From: Tenacibaculum dicentrarchi
Lineage (GTDB): Bacteria > Bacteroidota > Bacteroidia > Flavobacteriales > Flavobacteriaceae
DNA: 64,000 nt
Direction of reading: 5' to 3'
NCBI RefSeq assembly: GCF_964036635.1
Contig: NZ_OZ038524.1
Coordinates: 1,412,001-1,476,000 of the forward strand
In this document: positions 16,929 to 25,367 of the stretch, in pieces
How the letters are laid out: every line of letters starts with the position of its first letter
Position numbering within the stretch: position 1 is the stretch's first letter
Translations under genes and position numbers: made by a program
Notes under the pieces: model-generated
Databases searched by the model: none
The model's input: the letters and a program-made list of their open reading frames with translations, nothing else
What the model was told of the DNA's origin: nothing

Positions 16929-17723
16929 CTAATCTTTATTTTGAATAAATGTTTTTCCTTTCCAAACTAACTCTTTTTTTTCTATAATTATTTTGGTATG
17001 GTTTGTTTTTTCGTCTAAAATCTCTCCTATTTCTTTTTCATATAAAATTACTCCATCCTTACCATTTTTATTTCTTGGAAAAATTAATTCCTCTCCAAAC
17101 CAATTTCCTCCATCTCCTATTTGAGTTAATTCTATTGCTTTTTTTAATGTGCTTCCATCATTAAACAAATAATAACCTCCGCCGTTAAAACCACATGATT
17201 CTACTATAAAATCAATATAAGCCATATTTTCTATCGACGTTACACCCTGACTATCAAAAGTTTTCATTGAAAAACCCTGTTCAACCCCTAATAAAGATGA
17301 ATTTTCTAAATACGGTTTATCTTCATTAACAACTCTTACTATTATATAATATGCTGAATTTTCTTTTTTCAAAGAAAGTAAATATTTAGAATTATCAACT
17401 TCTTTTTTATCTAAAGAAATAAGCCCACCTAAAATAAAACCTGTTGAATTTTTATATGCTACTTTATACCAATAACTGTTAATTCCATTATAAAATAAAA
17501 AATTAGCTGTTTTTTCTAAAACAGTAATTTCAGCACCTATTTTTAATAATAAAATCACTTTAGAATTTACATCTGAAGCTTCTCTTAATTTTACATTATC
17601 ACCAAAAACATATCTTATTTCATTCGCTGGAAATTCATTTTCTTTTCCAAATATGTTTTCTTGAGCTGTTACATTAAAAAAAACAGCTAAAAACAGTATT
17701 AAAGTTAGTATCAATTGTTTCAT
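16929..17723 (-). CDS. Exported SH3-domain protein of unknown function
   Basis: A 264-residue protein with a cleavable signal peptide (hydrophobic 4-18, VTAQE cleavage region). Residues ~35-105 form a bacterial SH3 domain: VFGDNVKLREASDVNSKVI, then GAEITVLEKT and WYKVAYKNSTGFILGGLIS. The remainder has a beta-rich domain with NGGGYYLFNDGSTLKKAIEL and no catalytic motif that I recognise. SH3b domains usually bind cell-wall peptides or metals. It precedes recG by 10 bases on the same strand, so the two may share a transcript, though no functional link is evident. Confidence 0.75.
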   Translation of the reverse strand: MKQLILTLILFLAVFFNVTAQENIFGKENEFPANEIRYVFGDNVKLREASDVNSKVILLLKIGAEITVLEKTANFLFYNGINSYWYKVAYKNSTGFILGGLISLDKKEVDNSKYLLSLKKENSAYYIIVRVVNEDKPYLENSSLLGVEQGFSMKTFDSQGVTSIENMAYIDFIVESCGFNGGGYYLFNDGSTLKKAIELTQIGDGGNWFGEELIFPRNKNGKDGVILYEKEIGEILDEKTNHTKIIIEKKELVWKGKTFIQNKD

Positions 17724-17786
17724 TTATTACTTTTTTAGCATGATTTTTTACTCAAAACGAAAGTACAAAAAACCATTAAAATCCAC

Positions 17787-17794
17787 TATCTTTG
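17787..17794 (+). promoter_or_regulatory. Likely -7 box for the RsmB-family gene
   Basis: TATCTTTG fits the Bacteroidota -7 consensus TAnnTTTG and lies 18 bases before the ATG at 17813. No TTG is seen 19 bases upstream. Confidence 0.4.
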
Positions 17795-17812
17795 CACCCA
17801 TAAATTCACCAA

Positions 17813-19024
17813 ATGAGATTACATAGAAATTTAGTTTACGCAGTTATTGACAGTTTACGTGACGTTTTTAATGATGACGTATATGCCGATAAAGCTGTTG
17901 AAAAGGCATTAAAAAGAGATAAAAGATGGGGCGCACGTGATAGAAAATTTGTTGCCGAAACTATTTATGACATCGTACGATGGAAGCGTTTATACGCCGA
18001 AATTGCAGATGTGAAAACTCCATATTCACGACCAGATTTATGGCGTTTGCTAGTAGTTTGGTGTGTATTAAAAGGAATTAAATTACCAGACTGGAATCAG
18101 ATTGAAGAAACGCCTACAAGACGAATCAAAGGACGTTTCGATGAACTTTCTCAAATTAGAAAATACAGAGAATCTATTCCTGATTGGATTGATGAATTAG
18201 GAATCAAAGAATTAGGTGAAACTGTTTGGACAAAAGAAATGGCGGCATTAAACAAACGTGCCGATGTTATTTTACGTACCAATACATTAAACGTAACAAA
18301 AGAACATTTACAAAAAGATTTACAACAAGAAGGTATCGAAACGGAGTTTGTAAACGGTTGTGATGATGCCTTGCGTTTAGTAGAACGTGCCAATGTTTTT
18401 AAAACAGAAGCATTTCACAAAGGATTTTTTGAAGTTCAAGATGCTTCTTCGCAATTAGTAGCGGCTTATTTAGATGTTGCTCCAGGAATGAAAGTTATTG
18501 ATACCTGTGCGGGTGCTGGAGGTAAAACATTACATTTAGCGGCATTAATGAAAAATAAAGGGCAAATTGTTGCCATGGATATTTACGAAAGTAAATTGAG
18601 AAAGTTAAAAATTAGAGCTCGTAGAAACGGTGTTAGTAATATCAATTTAAAAGTAATTGATTCTACCAAAGTAATTAAAAAATTATACGGAAAAGCCGAT
18701 AGAGTTTTAATTGATGCTCCTTGTTCTGGTTTGGGTGTTTTACGTAGAAACCCTGATAGTAAATGGAAATTACAGCCTGAATTTATTGATAATATCAAAG
18801 AAATTCAGCAAGATGTTTTACAAAGATATTCTAGGATGGTTAAACCAGGTGGTAAATTAGTATATGCTACCTGTTCTGTGTTGCCTTCAGAAAATCAAGA
18901 ACAAGTTGAACTGTTTTTAGCCTCGGAAGATGGAAAAGATTTTACCTTTGTAAAAGACCATAAAGTATTAGCCCATGAATTTGGATTTGATGGTTTTTAC
19001 ATGGCTCAATTAGTAAGAAAATAA
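17813..19024 (+). CDS. RsmB/NOL1/NOP2-family RNA cytosine-5 methyltransferase
   Basis: A 403-residue enzyme that methylates C5 of a cytosine in rRNA. The N-terminal ~140 residues resemble the NusB-like RNA-binding domain of RsmB (RDRKFVAETIYDIVRWKRL). The catalytic domain has motif I VIDTCAGAGGKTLHLA, motif IV DAPCSGLGVLRRNPD with C304, and motif VI YATCSVLPSENQ with C354, the family's nucleophile. The exact target base (C967-type 16S site or another) cannot be read from sequence. Single gene with a strong terminator at 19048-19083. Confidence 0.9.
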   Translation: MRLHRNLVYAVIDSLRDVFNDDVYADKAVEKALKRDKRWGARDRKFVAETIYDIVRWKRLYAEIADVKTPYSRPDLWRLLVVWCVLKGIKLPDWNQIEETPTRRIKGRFDELSQIRKYRESIPDWIDELGIKELGETVWTKEMAALNKRADVILRTNTLNVTKEHLQKDLQQEGIETEFVNGCDDALRLVERANVFKTEAFHKGFFEVQDASSQLVAAYLDVAPGMKVIDTCAGAGGKTLHLAALMKNKGQIVAMDIYESKLRKLKIRARRNGVSNINLKVIDSTKVIKKLYGKADRVLIDAPCSGLGVLRRNPDSKWKLQPEFIDNIKEIQQDVLQRYSRMVKPGGKLVYATCSVLPSENQEQVELFLASEDGKDFTFVKDHKVLAHEFGFDGFYMAQLVRK

Positions 19025-19047
19025 TTTTTTGCGACATTTCATATATT

Positions 19048-19083
19048 AAAAAAGCTCGAAACTTTAAAGTTTCGAGCTTTTTT
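19048..19083. terminator. Strong bidirectional terminator
   Basis: Perfect 18-bp inverted repeat: the arm 19048-19065 (A-run, GCTCGAAACTTT) is complementary to 19066-19083 (AAAGTTTCGAGC, T-run). It separates the convergent RsmB-family and LysM genes. Confidence 0.9.
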
Positions 19084-19100
19084 TAATGTATAAAGAATTA

Positions 19101-19886
19101 TTATTTTATTTTCAACTTTTGTCCAATAGCAATCGTATTATTTTTAATATTATTTAATTCTTTTAATTTTTTTACAGCTATTTTATATTTAGAAGCTATT
19201 CCGTATAAAGTTTCTGTTGCTGTAACAGTATGATATTTAACTACCGCTTTTTTACCTGTAACAACAGCTACTTTTTTTGCTATAACTTTCTTTTCAACAA
19301 CAGGATCTTTTTCTACAATAAGCGCAAAACGTTTTGCATATTCTTTATTTAAAGCCGTTTTAGTTTTAGGGGTATCTTTAGAACTCGTTTTAGTTTTTGT
19401 TTCAGCTTTAGCCTTAGCTTTGTTTGCTATTATTACTTTATTTTTAGCAATTGGTTTATCTAAAGGTTTAGGCGTGGTTTTTATTTGAGTTTTAGAGTTT
19501 ACTTTCTTAAAAAAAGCAGTTTTTTCCGCCTTACTTTGCCCATAACCAATTACAACTTCTTGCCCTATTTTTAAGGTATCAAAATTAGTCATGCTATTTA
19601 ATCGGTATAACCTGGATAGTTTTACATCATATTTTCTTGAAATAGTACTTAATGTTTCTCCTTTTTTTACCTTATGGCTAATTGTTGGGTCAAAGGCTAG
19701 CTTTCCCGAAGGTTTTACCGCGGCTTTTGTAGGATATTTTTTAGAAATACTTCCTGTAATTAAATTCATATAGGCTGTTTTATTATCTAAACTAATAATA
19801 TCCCATCCTGCTGGTAATTTTTTTTCTTGTGAAAAAACAGTTATACTTATAAACAATAAAAACACTAAACTAAATTCTTTCTTCAT
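19101..19886 (-). CDS. Exported protein with two LysM domains
   Basis: A 261-residue protein from ATG 19886 (MKKEFSLVFLLF); a longer frame from 19955 would hide the signal peptide and overlap the upstream gene. After the signal peptide (cleavage near VFSQEKK) there is a short region, then a LysM domain at about residues 70-112 (VKKGETLSTISRKYDVKLS), a Lys/Ala/Thr-rich linker, and a C-terminal LysM (TATETLYGIASKYKIAVKKL). LysM binds N-acetylglucosamine in peptidoglycan, so it probably sits on the cell wall in the periplasm. No hydrolase domain is present. Lies 46 bases downstream of the TRIC-like gene. Confidence 0.85.
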   Translation of the reverse strand: MKKEFSLVFLLFISITVFSQEKKLPAGWDIISLDNKTAYMNLITGSISKKYPTKAAVKPSGKLAFDPTISHKVKKGETLSTISRKYDVKLSRLYRLNSMTNFDTLKIGQEVVIGYGQSKAEKTAFFKKVNSKTQIKTTPKPLDKPIAKNKVIIANKAKAKAETKTKTSSKDTPKTKTALNKEYAKRFALIVEKDPVVEKKVIAKKVAVVTGKKAVVKYHTVTATETLYGIASKYKIAVKKLKELNNIKNNTIAIGQKLKIK

Positions 19887-19932
19887 CTCGTTTTTTTTTA
19901 AATTTTGATAAAATATCTTTTTTTCTATAAAA

Positions 19933-20559
19933 CTAACCCAATTCACCCAAAGCATCGGATTTTATCTTTGGTAATTCTAATTTATATTTTACTACAATTG
20001 ATCGTATTAAAAACACAACCAGTGTTGGTATTACAAACTGAAGGTCTTTATTTATATTAAATTCTTCTAAAATAAGATATACCACTCCACCTGCCAAGCA
20101 AGCGGATGCGTATATTTCTTTTTTAAATATTAAAGGAACTTTTCGGGTGAGTACATCTCTAAGAACACCTCCAAAAACAGCAGAAACCATTCCCATAACC
20201 AAGGCTACAAAAGGATGTAAATCATACGATAAACCTTTTTCTAAACCCAATAAAGTAAACACACTAATTCCAATAGTATCAAATAAAAACATGGTTTTAC
20301 GTAGTGGCGCTATTTTACTTCTAAATAAAAAAGTAAAACCAACGGCAGTTAAAATTGTCCAAATATAATTAAGGTCGCTAATCCAATTTATGGGGTGTGC
20401 GTTAATTAAAACATCTCGAATCATACCACCACCCACAGCGGTAACAAAGGCGATAATAACAACACCAAATACATCAAATTGTTTTTTCATTGCCACCAAA
20501 GCACCACTAATGGCAAAAGCAAATGTTCCTGCAATATCAAGGGCGTAAATAATATCCAC
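19933..20559 (-). CDS. TRIC-like / UPF0126 membrane channel family protein
   Basis: A 208-residue inner-membrane protein with about seven TM segments arranged as two homologous halves. Each half has the family glycine/Arg-Asp signature: AVGGGMIRDVLI (about 42-53) and AVFGGVLRDVLT (about 127-138). This is the bacterial trimeric intracellular cation channel fold (UPF0126); prokaryotic members conduct potassium in vitro. The C-terminal ~15 residues are a charged tail. It starts 12 bases after the stop of the upstream DEAD-box helicase gene, so they are probably cotranscribed. Confidence 0.88.
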   Translation of the reverse strand: MDIIYALDIAGTFAFAISGALVAMKKQFDVFGVVIIAFVTAVGGGMIRDVLINAHPINWISDLNYIWTILTAVGFTFLFRSKIAPLRKTMFLFDTIGISVFTLLGLEKGLSYDLHPFVALVMGMVSAVFGGVLRDVLTRKVPLIFKKEIYASACLAGGVVYLILEEFNINKDLQFVIPTLVVFLIRSIVVKYKLELPKIKSDALGELG

Positions 20560-20571
20560 TGAAAATACTAA

Positions 20572-21690
20572 TTAAATATTAATTTCTGAAAACTTTATCT
20601 GCAAAGTTCTTTCTACCTCTTTAATATTATTTCTTTCGTTATTTAAAATCAATACTAAAGAAACACCTTTTTTTCCTGCTCGGGCAGTTCTTCCGCTTCG
20701 GTGTGTGTAATATTCTAATTGTTCTGGTAATTGGTGGTGTACTACAAAACCTAAATCTCGTACATCAATACCTCTTGCGGCAACATCTGTAGAAACTAAA
20801 ATTTGAAGACTCTCGTTTTTAAAAGCTCGCATTACCTTTTCACGATCTCTTTGCTGCATATCACCTTCTAAAGCGGCAACCGAAAAACCATCATCTTGTA
20901 ACAATTTTGTTAATTTTTGCACACCTGCTTTTGTTCTAGCAAAAATGATGCCTCTTTCTGAAGGTTTTTTTTCTAAAAATTTTACAATTACATCTACTTT
21001 TTCAGGAATAGTCGTTTGTATAAACTGATGCGTAATATTAGCATTTACCAACGAATTTTTATTCACCTCCACTTGTTTTGCCGATGAATCCATGTATTTT
21101 TTGATGATATTTCTAATTTCATCGGGCATTGTTGCCGAAAATAACCATGTTTTTCTAGTACCTGAAGTGTATTTTAAAATACGATTTAAGTCTAACTTAA
21201 ACCCCATACTTAGCATTTCATCTGCCTCGTCAAGTACCAAAGTATTGATATCTTTTAAATTTACTTCACCTCTTTCAATCAAATCGATTAAACGCCCTGG
21301 AGTAGCTACAATTACGTGGGTCGTTCTTTTTAAGTTATTTATTTGACGGTCTATTTTTTCACCACCATAAACAGCTTCTACAAAAATTTTATCATCTACA
21401 TATTTTGTAAACTTAAATAATTGTTTTTTTATTTGCTGTACCAATTCTCTTGTTGGTGATAAAATTAAAGCCTGAACTGTATCTTTTGAAGCGTCAATTT
21501 TATGTAAAACAGGCAGTCCATAAGCCGCAGTTTTACCCGTTCCTGTTTGTGCTAACCCAATAAAATCAGCATTATTTTTCAATAAATATGGTATTGCCGC
21601 TTCTTGCACTTCAGTAGGTTTTGTAATCCCTAATTCCTTCAGTCCTTCAACGTATTGTTTTTGTACTCCTAACCCTTTAAATGTTGTCAT
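20572..21690 (-). CDS. DEAD-box RNA helicase, minimal form
   Basis: A 372-residue RNA helicase with all core motifs: AQTGTGKTAAYGLP (I), PTRELVQQ (Ia), TPGRLIDL (Ib), VLDEADEML (II), FSATMP (III), GIIFARTKAG (IV), VSTDVAARGIDV (V) and HRSGRTARAGKKG (VI). It stops about 20 residues after motif VI, so it lacks the basic C-terminal tails of most RhlE/DeaD proteins. Likely role: RNA remodelling in ribosome assembly or mRNA decay in the cytosol. It follows the thioesterase gene by 29 bases, but a -7 box at 21708-21715 suggests its own promoter. Confidence 0.92.
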   Translation of the reverse strand: MTTFKGLGVQKQYVEGLKELGITKPTEVQEAAIPYLLKNNADFIGLAQTGTGKTAAYGLPVLHKIDASKDTVQALILSPTRELVQQIKKQLFKFTKYVDDKIFVEAVYGGEKIDRQINNLKRTTHVIVATPGRLIDLIERGEVNLKDINTLVLDEADEMLSMGFKLDLNRILKYTSGTRKTWLFSATMPDEIRNIIKKYMDSSAKQVEVNKNSLVNANITHQFIQTTIPEKVDVIVKFLEKKPSERGIIFARTKAGVQKLTKLLQDDGFSVAALEGDMQQRDREKVMRAFKNESLQILVSTDVAARGIDVRDLGFVVHHQLPEQLEYYTHRSGRTARAGKKGVSLVLILNNERNNIKEVERTLQIKFSEINI

Positions 21691-21707
21691 TTTCTATATA
21701 TAATGTG

Positions 21708-21715
21708 CAAATATA
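21708..21715 (-). promoter_or_regulatory. Likely -7 box for the DEAD-box helicase gene
   Basis: TATATTTG on the minus strand matches TAnnTTTG and ends 17 bases before the start at 21690. The -33 region would fall inside the end of the thioesterase gene and is not obvious. Confidence 0.4.
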
Positions 21716-21719
21716 TTGC

Positions 21720-22112
21720 TTATTTTTTTTTTAAAAGTACGTTTGTAACTTCTTTAGTTATTCTTTTTGGTTTTTTAGTTTTTGCGTCTAATAAACAAAA
21801 GGTCGTTTCCGATTTTACTAATAAATCAGTGCCTTTGTGTATTTCAAAATGACGAACAGAACGGATTCCTTCGGTTTTACCAACCCATGTTTTTACACTT
21901 ATTTCATCGCCTAGAACTGCTTGTTTTTTGTAATCAATTTCATGACGAATTACAAACCAAACATAATCAGGTTTAGCAATATCTTTTATTAGCAATAACC
22001 AGTGTGCGGCAGATACTTCTTGCATCCACTGTACATACACCACATTGTTTACGTGCTGATACTCATCAATTTCGTTTGTGGTAACAGTATATTTTTTTTC
22101 ATAAAAATTCAT
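21720..22112 (-). CDS. Acyl-CoA thioesterase, 4HBT hotdog family
   Basis: A 130-residue hotdog-fold protein. The N-terminal YTVTTNEIDEYQHVNNVVYVQWMQE resembles the 4-hydroxybenzoyl-CoA thioesterase signature (D/E..xHVNN..Y..W.E); the usual catalytic region is recognisable but the substrate is not. It probably hydrolyses acyl-CoA or acyl-ACP thioesters in the cytosol. YbgC/FadM-type enzymes have this size. The first gene of a minus-strand group with the DEAD-box helicase, TRIC-like and LysM genes downstream. Confidence 0.82.
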   Translation of the reverse strand: MNFYEKKYTVTTNEIDEYQHVNNVVYVQWMQEVSAAHWLLLIKDIAKPDYVWFVIRHEIDYKKQAVLGDEISVKTWVGKTEGIRSVRHFEIHKGTDLLVKSETTFCLLDAKTKKPKRITKEVTNVLLKKK

Positions 22113-22214
22113 ATAACAAAACTACATGAATGTTACTTAAAATACCACTTAATTTTCTTTCTAATTACATTTTTATTTCAGTAACATTATAACCGAGGCA
22201 AATTATTTTTTTTT

Positions 22215-22299
22215 GAAGCAATTTCCCGCTTTCCGCACTCGCTTTTTTTGTTTGAAAAAAACAAAAAAGAGCTCAAACAAAGCTTCAATCGGGGCTAGG
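22215..22299 (-). repeat. Structured intergenic repeat, family A, copy 2
   Basis: Minus-strand copy of the 3117-3202 element: read on minus it has CTAGCCCCGATTG, TTTGTTTGAGCTCTTTTTT, an inner A/T hairpin, AAAAAAAGCGAGT and GCGGAAAGCGGGAAAT. It lies about 100 bases upstream of the thioesterase start. The 22113-22611 gap otherwise holds the family B element and a hairpin. Confidence 0.72.
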
Positions 22300-22403
22300 C
22301 ATTTGTACTAATTTCAAACCATTCGATTCTTTTGATTGTAACCTGTAACTCTTTTAAATTCTGTTTAAATTCTTACATTCTATTATAAAAACTCAAAACA
22401 ACC

Positions 22404-22517
22404 TGTCAGTTCGAGTTATTTTTTATTCTTCAAAAAAATTATATCGAGAACTTTTTTAGCATAAAAATTCTCGATACTTTTAATTCTTTTTAGTTATTAA
22501 AATCACTCGAATTGACA
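22404..22517. repeat. Dispersed inverted-repeat element, family B, copy 2
   Basis: Arms TGTCAGTTCGAGT (22404-22416) and CACTCGAATTGACA (22504-22517) enclose a second perfect hairpin TATCGAGAA (22442-22450) / TTCTCGATA (22468-22476). The right end is nearly identical to that of the copy at 2863-2941. Confidence 0.75.
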
Positions 22518-22562
22518 AAAATTATCAAAAAAAAATCGTAGAAAAAATTTAAACAAGCTCCT

Positions 22563-22595
22563 AGACCTCACGGGTTTTAAAAACCTGTGAGGTCT
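22563..22595. terminator. Long hairpin, probable terminator downstream of DUF2461 gene
   Basis: AGACCTCACGGGTTTT (22563-22578) pairs with AAAACCTGTGAGGTCT (22580-22595) with one G-T wobble. It is 17 bases past the stop of the minus-strand DUF2461 gene. The T-run is modest on either side, so it may equally be a stabilising 3' hairpin or repeat. Confidence 0.55.
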
Positions 22596-22611
22596 GTTTC
22601 TTTTGAGGATT

Positions 22612-23283
22612 TTAAAGTAAACTTTCACCGTTTAAATTGGTTGTTAATACCTCGCTCATCAAATTAAAAAAAGGTCGTAAAGCTTTATAAGAAATATCAA
22701 TTTCTGATAAAAAATTATTAGAGAACACTTCTTTGTCGCTAAAATTACGCACAGCGATAAATCCTTTTTTACGCAATAAATCAATATCAGGATGATTTTT
22801 ATCAAAACCTCTTGGCACGGTTTTTACTTCATCGCCTTCAAATTTAGTTCCGAAATTTTTCACAAACTCAGGATTCTCTAAAATTTCTCTAAACTCAGAA
22901 GCATCGAGTTCAATTTCTTTTCTAATACGTAGTAAATCTTCTTTATTAGGCTGCCAAAATCCACCGGCTAGAAAACTGTTTCCTGGTTCAATTTGTAAAT
23001 AATAACCACCTCTTAAATGACTTCCTTTTCGTGAAAATGACCCTGAAAAATGTGTTTTATACGGCGTTTTATCTTTTGAAAAACGAACATCTCTATAAAT
23101 TCGGAATAATTTAAAGTTATCAATAACATCGTGTATTTCTAGGTTTTCGCCTACTTTTCCATAAAACTCTTTTACGCTTTTTTGAACCTCAACAAAACGT
23201 GGTTTTTGATCGGTAAACCAATCTCTATTGTTATTTTGTTTTAAATTTTCTAAATATTGAAATATTGATTTATCTACTTGCAT
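22612..23283 (-). CDS. DUF2461 domain-containing protein
   Basis: A 223-residue cytosolic protein matching the DUF2461 (TIGR02453-type) family along its whole length: FQYLENLKQNNNRDWF, FRIYRDVRFSKDKTPYKTHF, GGYYLQIEPG, GGFWQP and RVKG-like VPRGFDKNHPDIDLLRKKGF. The function of this family is not established. It lies downstream of ychF but beyond that gene's terminator, so it is probably transcribed separately. Confidence 0.9.
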   Translation of the reverse strand: MQVDKSIFQYLENLKQNNNRDWFTDQKPRFVEVQKSVKEFYGKVGENLEIHDVIDNFKLFRIYRDVRFSKDKTPYKTHFSGSFSRKGSHLRGGYYLQIEPGNSFLAGGFWQPNKEDLLRIRKEIELDASEFREILENPEFVKNFGTKFEGDEVKTVPRGFDKNHPDIDLLRKKGFIAVRNFSDKEVFSNNFLSEIDISYKALRPFFNLMSEVLTTNLNGESLL

Positions 23284-23314
23284 ATTTATTAACGCTATTT
23301 TATTTTGATAAGAT

Positions 23315-23347
23315 ACAAAAAAACGCTGTAGAATAATCTACAGCGTT
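23315..23347 (-). terminator. Intrinsic terminator downstream of ychF
   Basis: AACGCTGTAGA (23322-23332) and TCTACAGCGTT (23337-23347) form a perfect 11-bp stem with a 4-base loop; read on the minus strand it is followed by seven Ts. Confidence 0.85.
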
Positions 23348-23353
23348 CTGGTT

Positions 23354-23446
23354 TTGCGTTAGGGATTGAACGGCTTGTTTGAGCTCTTTTTTAAATTTTT
23401 TCTATTTAAAAAAAGCGAGTAGTGAAAGCCCGCCCGAACGCCCTAA
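23354..23446 (+). repeat. Structured intergenic repeat, family A variant, copy 3
   Basis: Shares the core TTGTTTGAGCTCTTTTTT and AAAAAAAGCGAGT with the other two copies but has different outer arms: GCGTTAGGGATTG on the left and CGCCCGAACGCCCTAA on the right, where TTAGGG pairs with CCCTAA. It sits 24 bases past the ychF stop and before its terminator, so on the minus strand it would be part of the ychF 3' UTR. Confidence 0.65.
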
Positions 23447-23469
23447 TTATTATTTTAAAAATTAAAAAA

Positions 23470-24561
23470 TTAAACGTTAAATCTGAAGTTCATAATATCG
23501 CCATCTTGTACAATATATTCCTTTCCTTCAACCCCTAATTTCCCTGCTTCTTTTACTTTTTGCTCACCACCTAAAGTAATGTAGTCGTTGTATTTTGTAA
23601 CCTCAGCTCTAATAAATCCTTTTTCGAAATCGGTATGAATAACACCTGCTGCTTGTGGTGCAGTATCGCCAATATTAATGGTCCAAGCACGCACCTCTTT
23701 TACTCCTACAGTAAAATAAGTTTGTAGGTTTAATAACCTGTAAGCGGCTCTAATTAAAACCGATGCTCCTGCTTCTTTTAAACCGATATCGGCTAAAAAC
23801 ATTTCACGTTCTTCGTAGTCGTCTAACTCGGTAATATCAGCTTCGGTACCTACAGCTAAGACAATTACTTGTGCGTTTTCGTCTTTTACTGCTTCTCTTA
23901 CTTTGGCTACATAATCGTTTCCGTTTACTGCCGATCCTTCATCAACATTACAAACGTATAACACTGGTTTTGCCGTAATAAATTGTAATCCTGTTACAAT
24001 TTCTTGGTCTTTTTCTGAAAAATCGATGGCTCTTACTGATACTCCTTGTAATAAAGTTTCTTCAATTTTTAATAAAACCTCTAATTCTATTTGCGCTTCT
24101 TTATTACCAGTTTTAGCCGTTCTTTTTACACGCTCTAAACGTTTTTGAACAGTTTCTAAATCTTTTAATTGTAACTCAATATCAATGGTTTCTTTGTCTC
24201 TAATAGGATCAATAGAAGCATCAACGTGAATAATATTTTCATTATCAAAACAACGTAATACGTGAATAATTGCATCTGTTTCTCTAATATTTGCTAAAAA
24301 TTGGTTTCCTAAACCTTCTCCTTTACTTGCTCCTTTTACTAAACCAGCAATATCTACAATTTCTACAGTTGCAGGCATTACTCTCTCTGGGTTTACCATA
24401 CCTTCTAAAACCTGAATTCGTGGGTCTGGCACATTTACTACACCAATATTAGGTTCTATCGTACAAAACGGAAAGTTAGCACTTTGCGCTTTTGCGTTTG
24501 ATAAACAGTTAAATAATGTTGATTTTCCTACGTTTGGTAATCCTACAATTCCAGCTTTCAT
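23470..24561 (-). CDS. ychF: Redox-regulated ATPase YchF (Obg-family)
   Basis: A 363-residue OLA1/YchF-type P-loop protein. G1 is GLPNVGKST (residues 6-14), switch region NFPFCTIEPNIGVV, G3 DIAGLVKGASKGEGLGN, and the noncanonical G4 of YchF (NVDEGS) that explains ATP preference. The C-terminal TGS-like domain ends with VQDGDIMNFRFNV. It binds the ribosome and affects translation and stress responses. Single gene with a TATATTTG box upstream and a family A repeat plus terminator downstream. Confidence 0.96.
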   Translation of the reverse strand: MKAGIVGLPNVGKSTLFNCLSNAKAQSANFPFCTIEPNIGVVNVPDPRIQVLEGMVNPERVMPATVEIVDIAGLVKGASKGEGLGNQFLANIRETDAIIHVLRCFDNENIIHVDASIDPIRDKETIDIELQLKDLETVQKRLERVKRTAKTGNKEAQIELEVLLKIEETLLQGVSVRAIDFSEKDQEIVTGLQFITAKPVLYVCNVDEGSAVNGNDYVAKVREAVKDENAQVIVLAVGTEADITELDDYEEREMFLADIGLKEAGASVLIRAAYRLLNLQTYFTVGVKEVRAWTINIGDTAPQAAGVIHTDFEKGFIRAEVTKYNDYITLGGEQKVKEAGKLGVEGKEYIVQDGDIMNFRFNV

Positions 24562-24590
24562 TCTATCTTTTTATTGAAAATTTGCGTTTG

Positions 24591-24598
24591 CAAATATA
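24591..24598 (-). promoter_or_regulatory. Likely -7 box for ychF
   Basis: TATATTTG on the minus strand, 29 bases before the ychF start, matches TAnnTTTG. No TTG at the expected 19-base spacing. Confidence 0.4.
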
Positions 24599-24725
24599 CT
24601 TGTTTGCTTTCAATTTTAAGGATTTATTTAAAGCTCTATTAACTTTTTTAAAAAAAGAATGAAAAATGATTAAAATATTTTTCACTACATTTAAAACGTA
24701 TTAACCTAAATATCAACCCTTCTTT

Positions 24726-25292
24726 ATGAAAAAACTATCTGACGAAATTTTATGGAAATCATTAAAAGAAGGTGATTTAATTGCTTTTGAAGCACTTTTT
24801 AAAAACTATTACGAGCCTTTATTTAAATACGGTTTAAAAATTTCAAGAAATAAAATAATTACCGAAGACTCACTTCAAGATTTTTTTATGTATGTATATG
24901 AACATCGTGAAAACTTAAGCGATTTAACCAAAATTACGCCTTATCTATTTGTTTCTTACCGACGTTTTTTAATTAAAATTATTCAAAAAAATCAAAAAAA
25001 CAAACTTCTTGGAGATATAAACCAGCCTATTGTTGATATTCACTTTACACCTGAAGAGTTTCTTACAAATCAAGAATCAATAGCTTTTAGAAATAAAAAT
25101 TTAACAGCTTCGTTAAATAAACTTTCTAAAAAACAACGAGAAGTGTTGTATTTAAAATATAATTGCAACCTAAAAACACCTGAAATAGCCGAAATTATGG
25201 AGATTAACTACCAAAGTGTACTTAATCATATTCATAAAGCTATAAAACGATTGCGTGAAGATGTTTTAATTTTACAATTATTTAATGCCTAA
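24726..25292 (+). CDS. ECF-type RNA polymerase sigma factor
   Basis: A 188-residue sigma-70 family protein. Region 2 spans about residues 20-85 (AFEALFKNYYEPLFKYGLKI...TEDSLQDFFMYVYEHRENL) and region 4 about 125-180 with LSKKQREVLYLKYNCNLKTPEIAEIM and a helix-turn-helix NYQSVLNHIHKAIKRLRE. This is the group that usually pairs with FecR-like anti-sigma factors and controls SusC/SusD-type outer-membrane uptake genes in Bacteroidota. Followed after 75 bases by an anti-sigma-like gene, but no SusC/SusD genes are adjacent, so its regulon is unknown. Confidence 0.9.
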   Translation: MKKLSDEILWKSLKEGDLIAFEALFKNYYEPLFKYGLKISRNKIITEDSLQDFFMYVYEHRENLSDLTKITPYLFVSYRRFLIKIIQKNQKNKLLGDINQPIVDIHFTPEEFLTNQESIAFRNKNLTASLNKLSKKQREVLYLKYNCNLKTPEIAEIMEINYQSVLNHIHKAIKRLREDVLILQLFNA

Positions 25293-25367
25293 ATTTGCAG
25301 TCTTAAAAAGAGTATATATTTTTAGTAAATTACTTTTAATAGTATACTTCTGTTTGGCACTTGCAAA

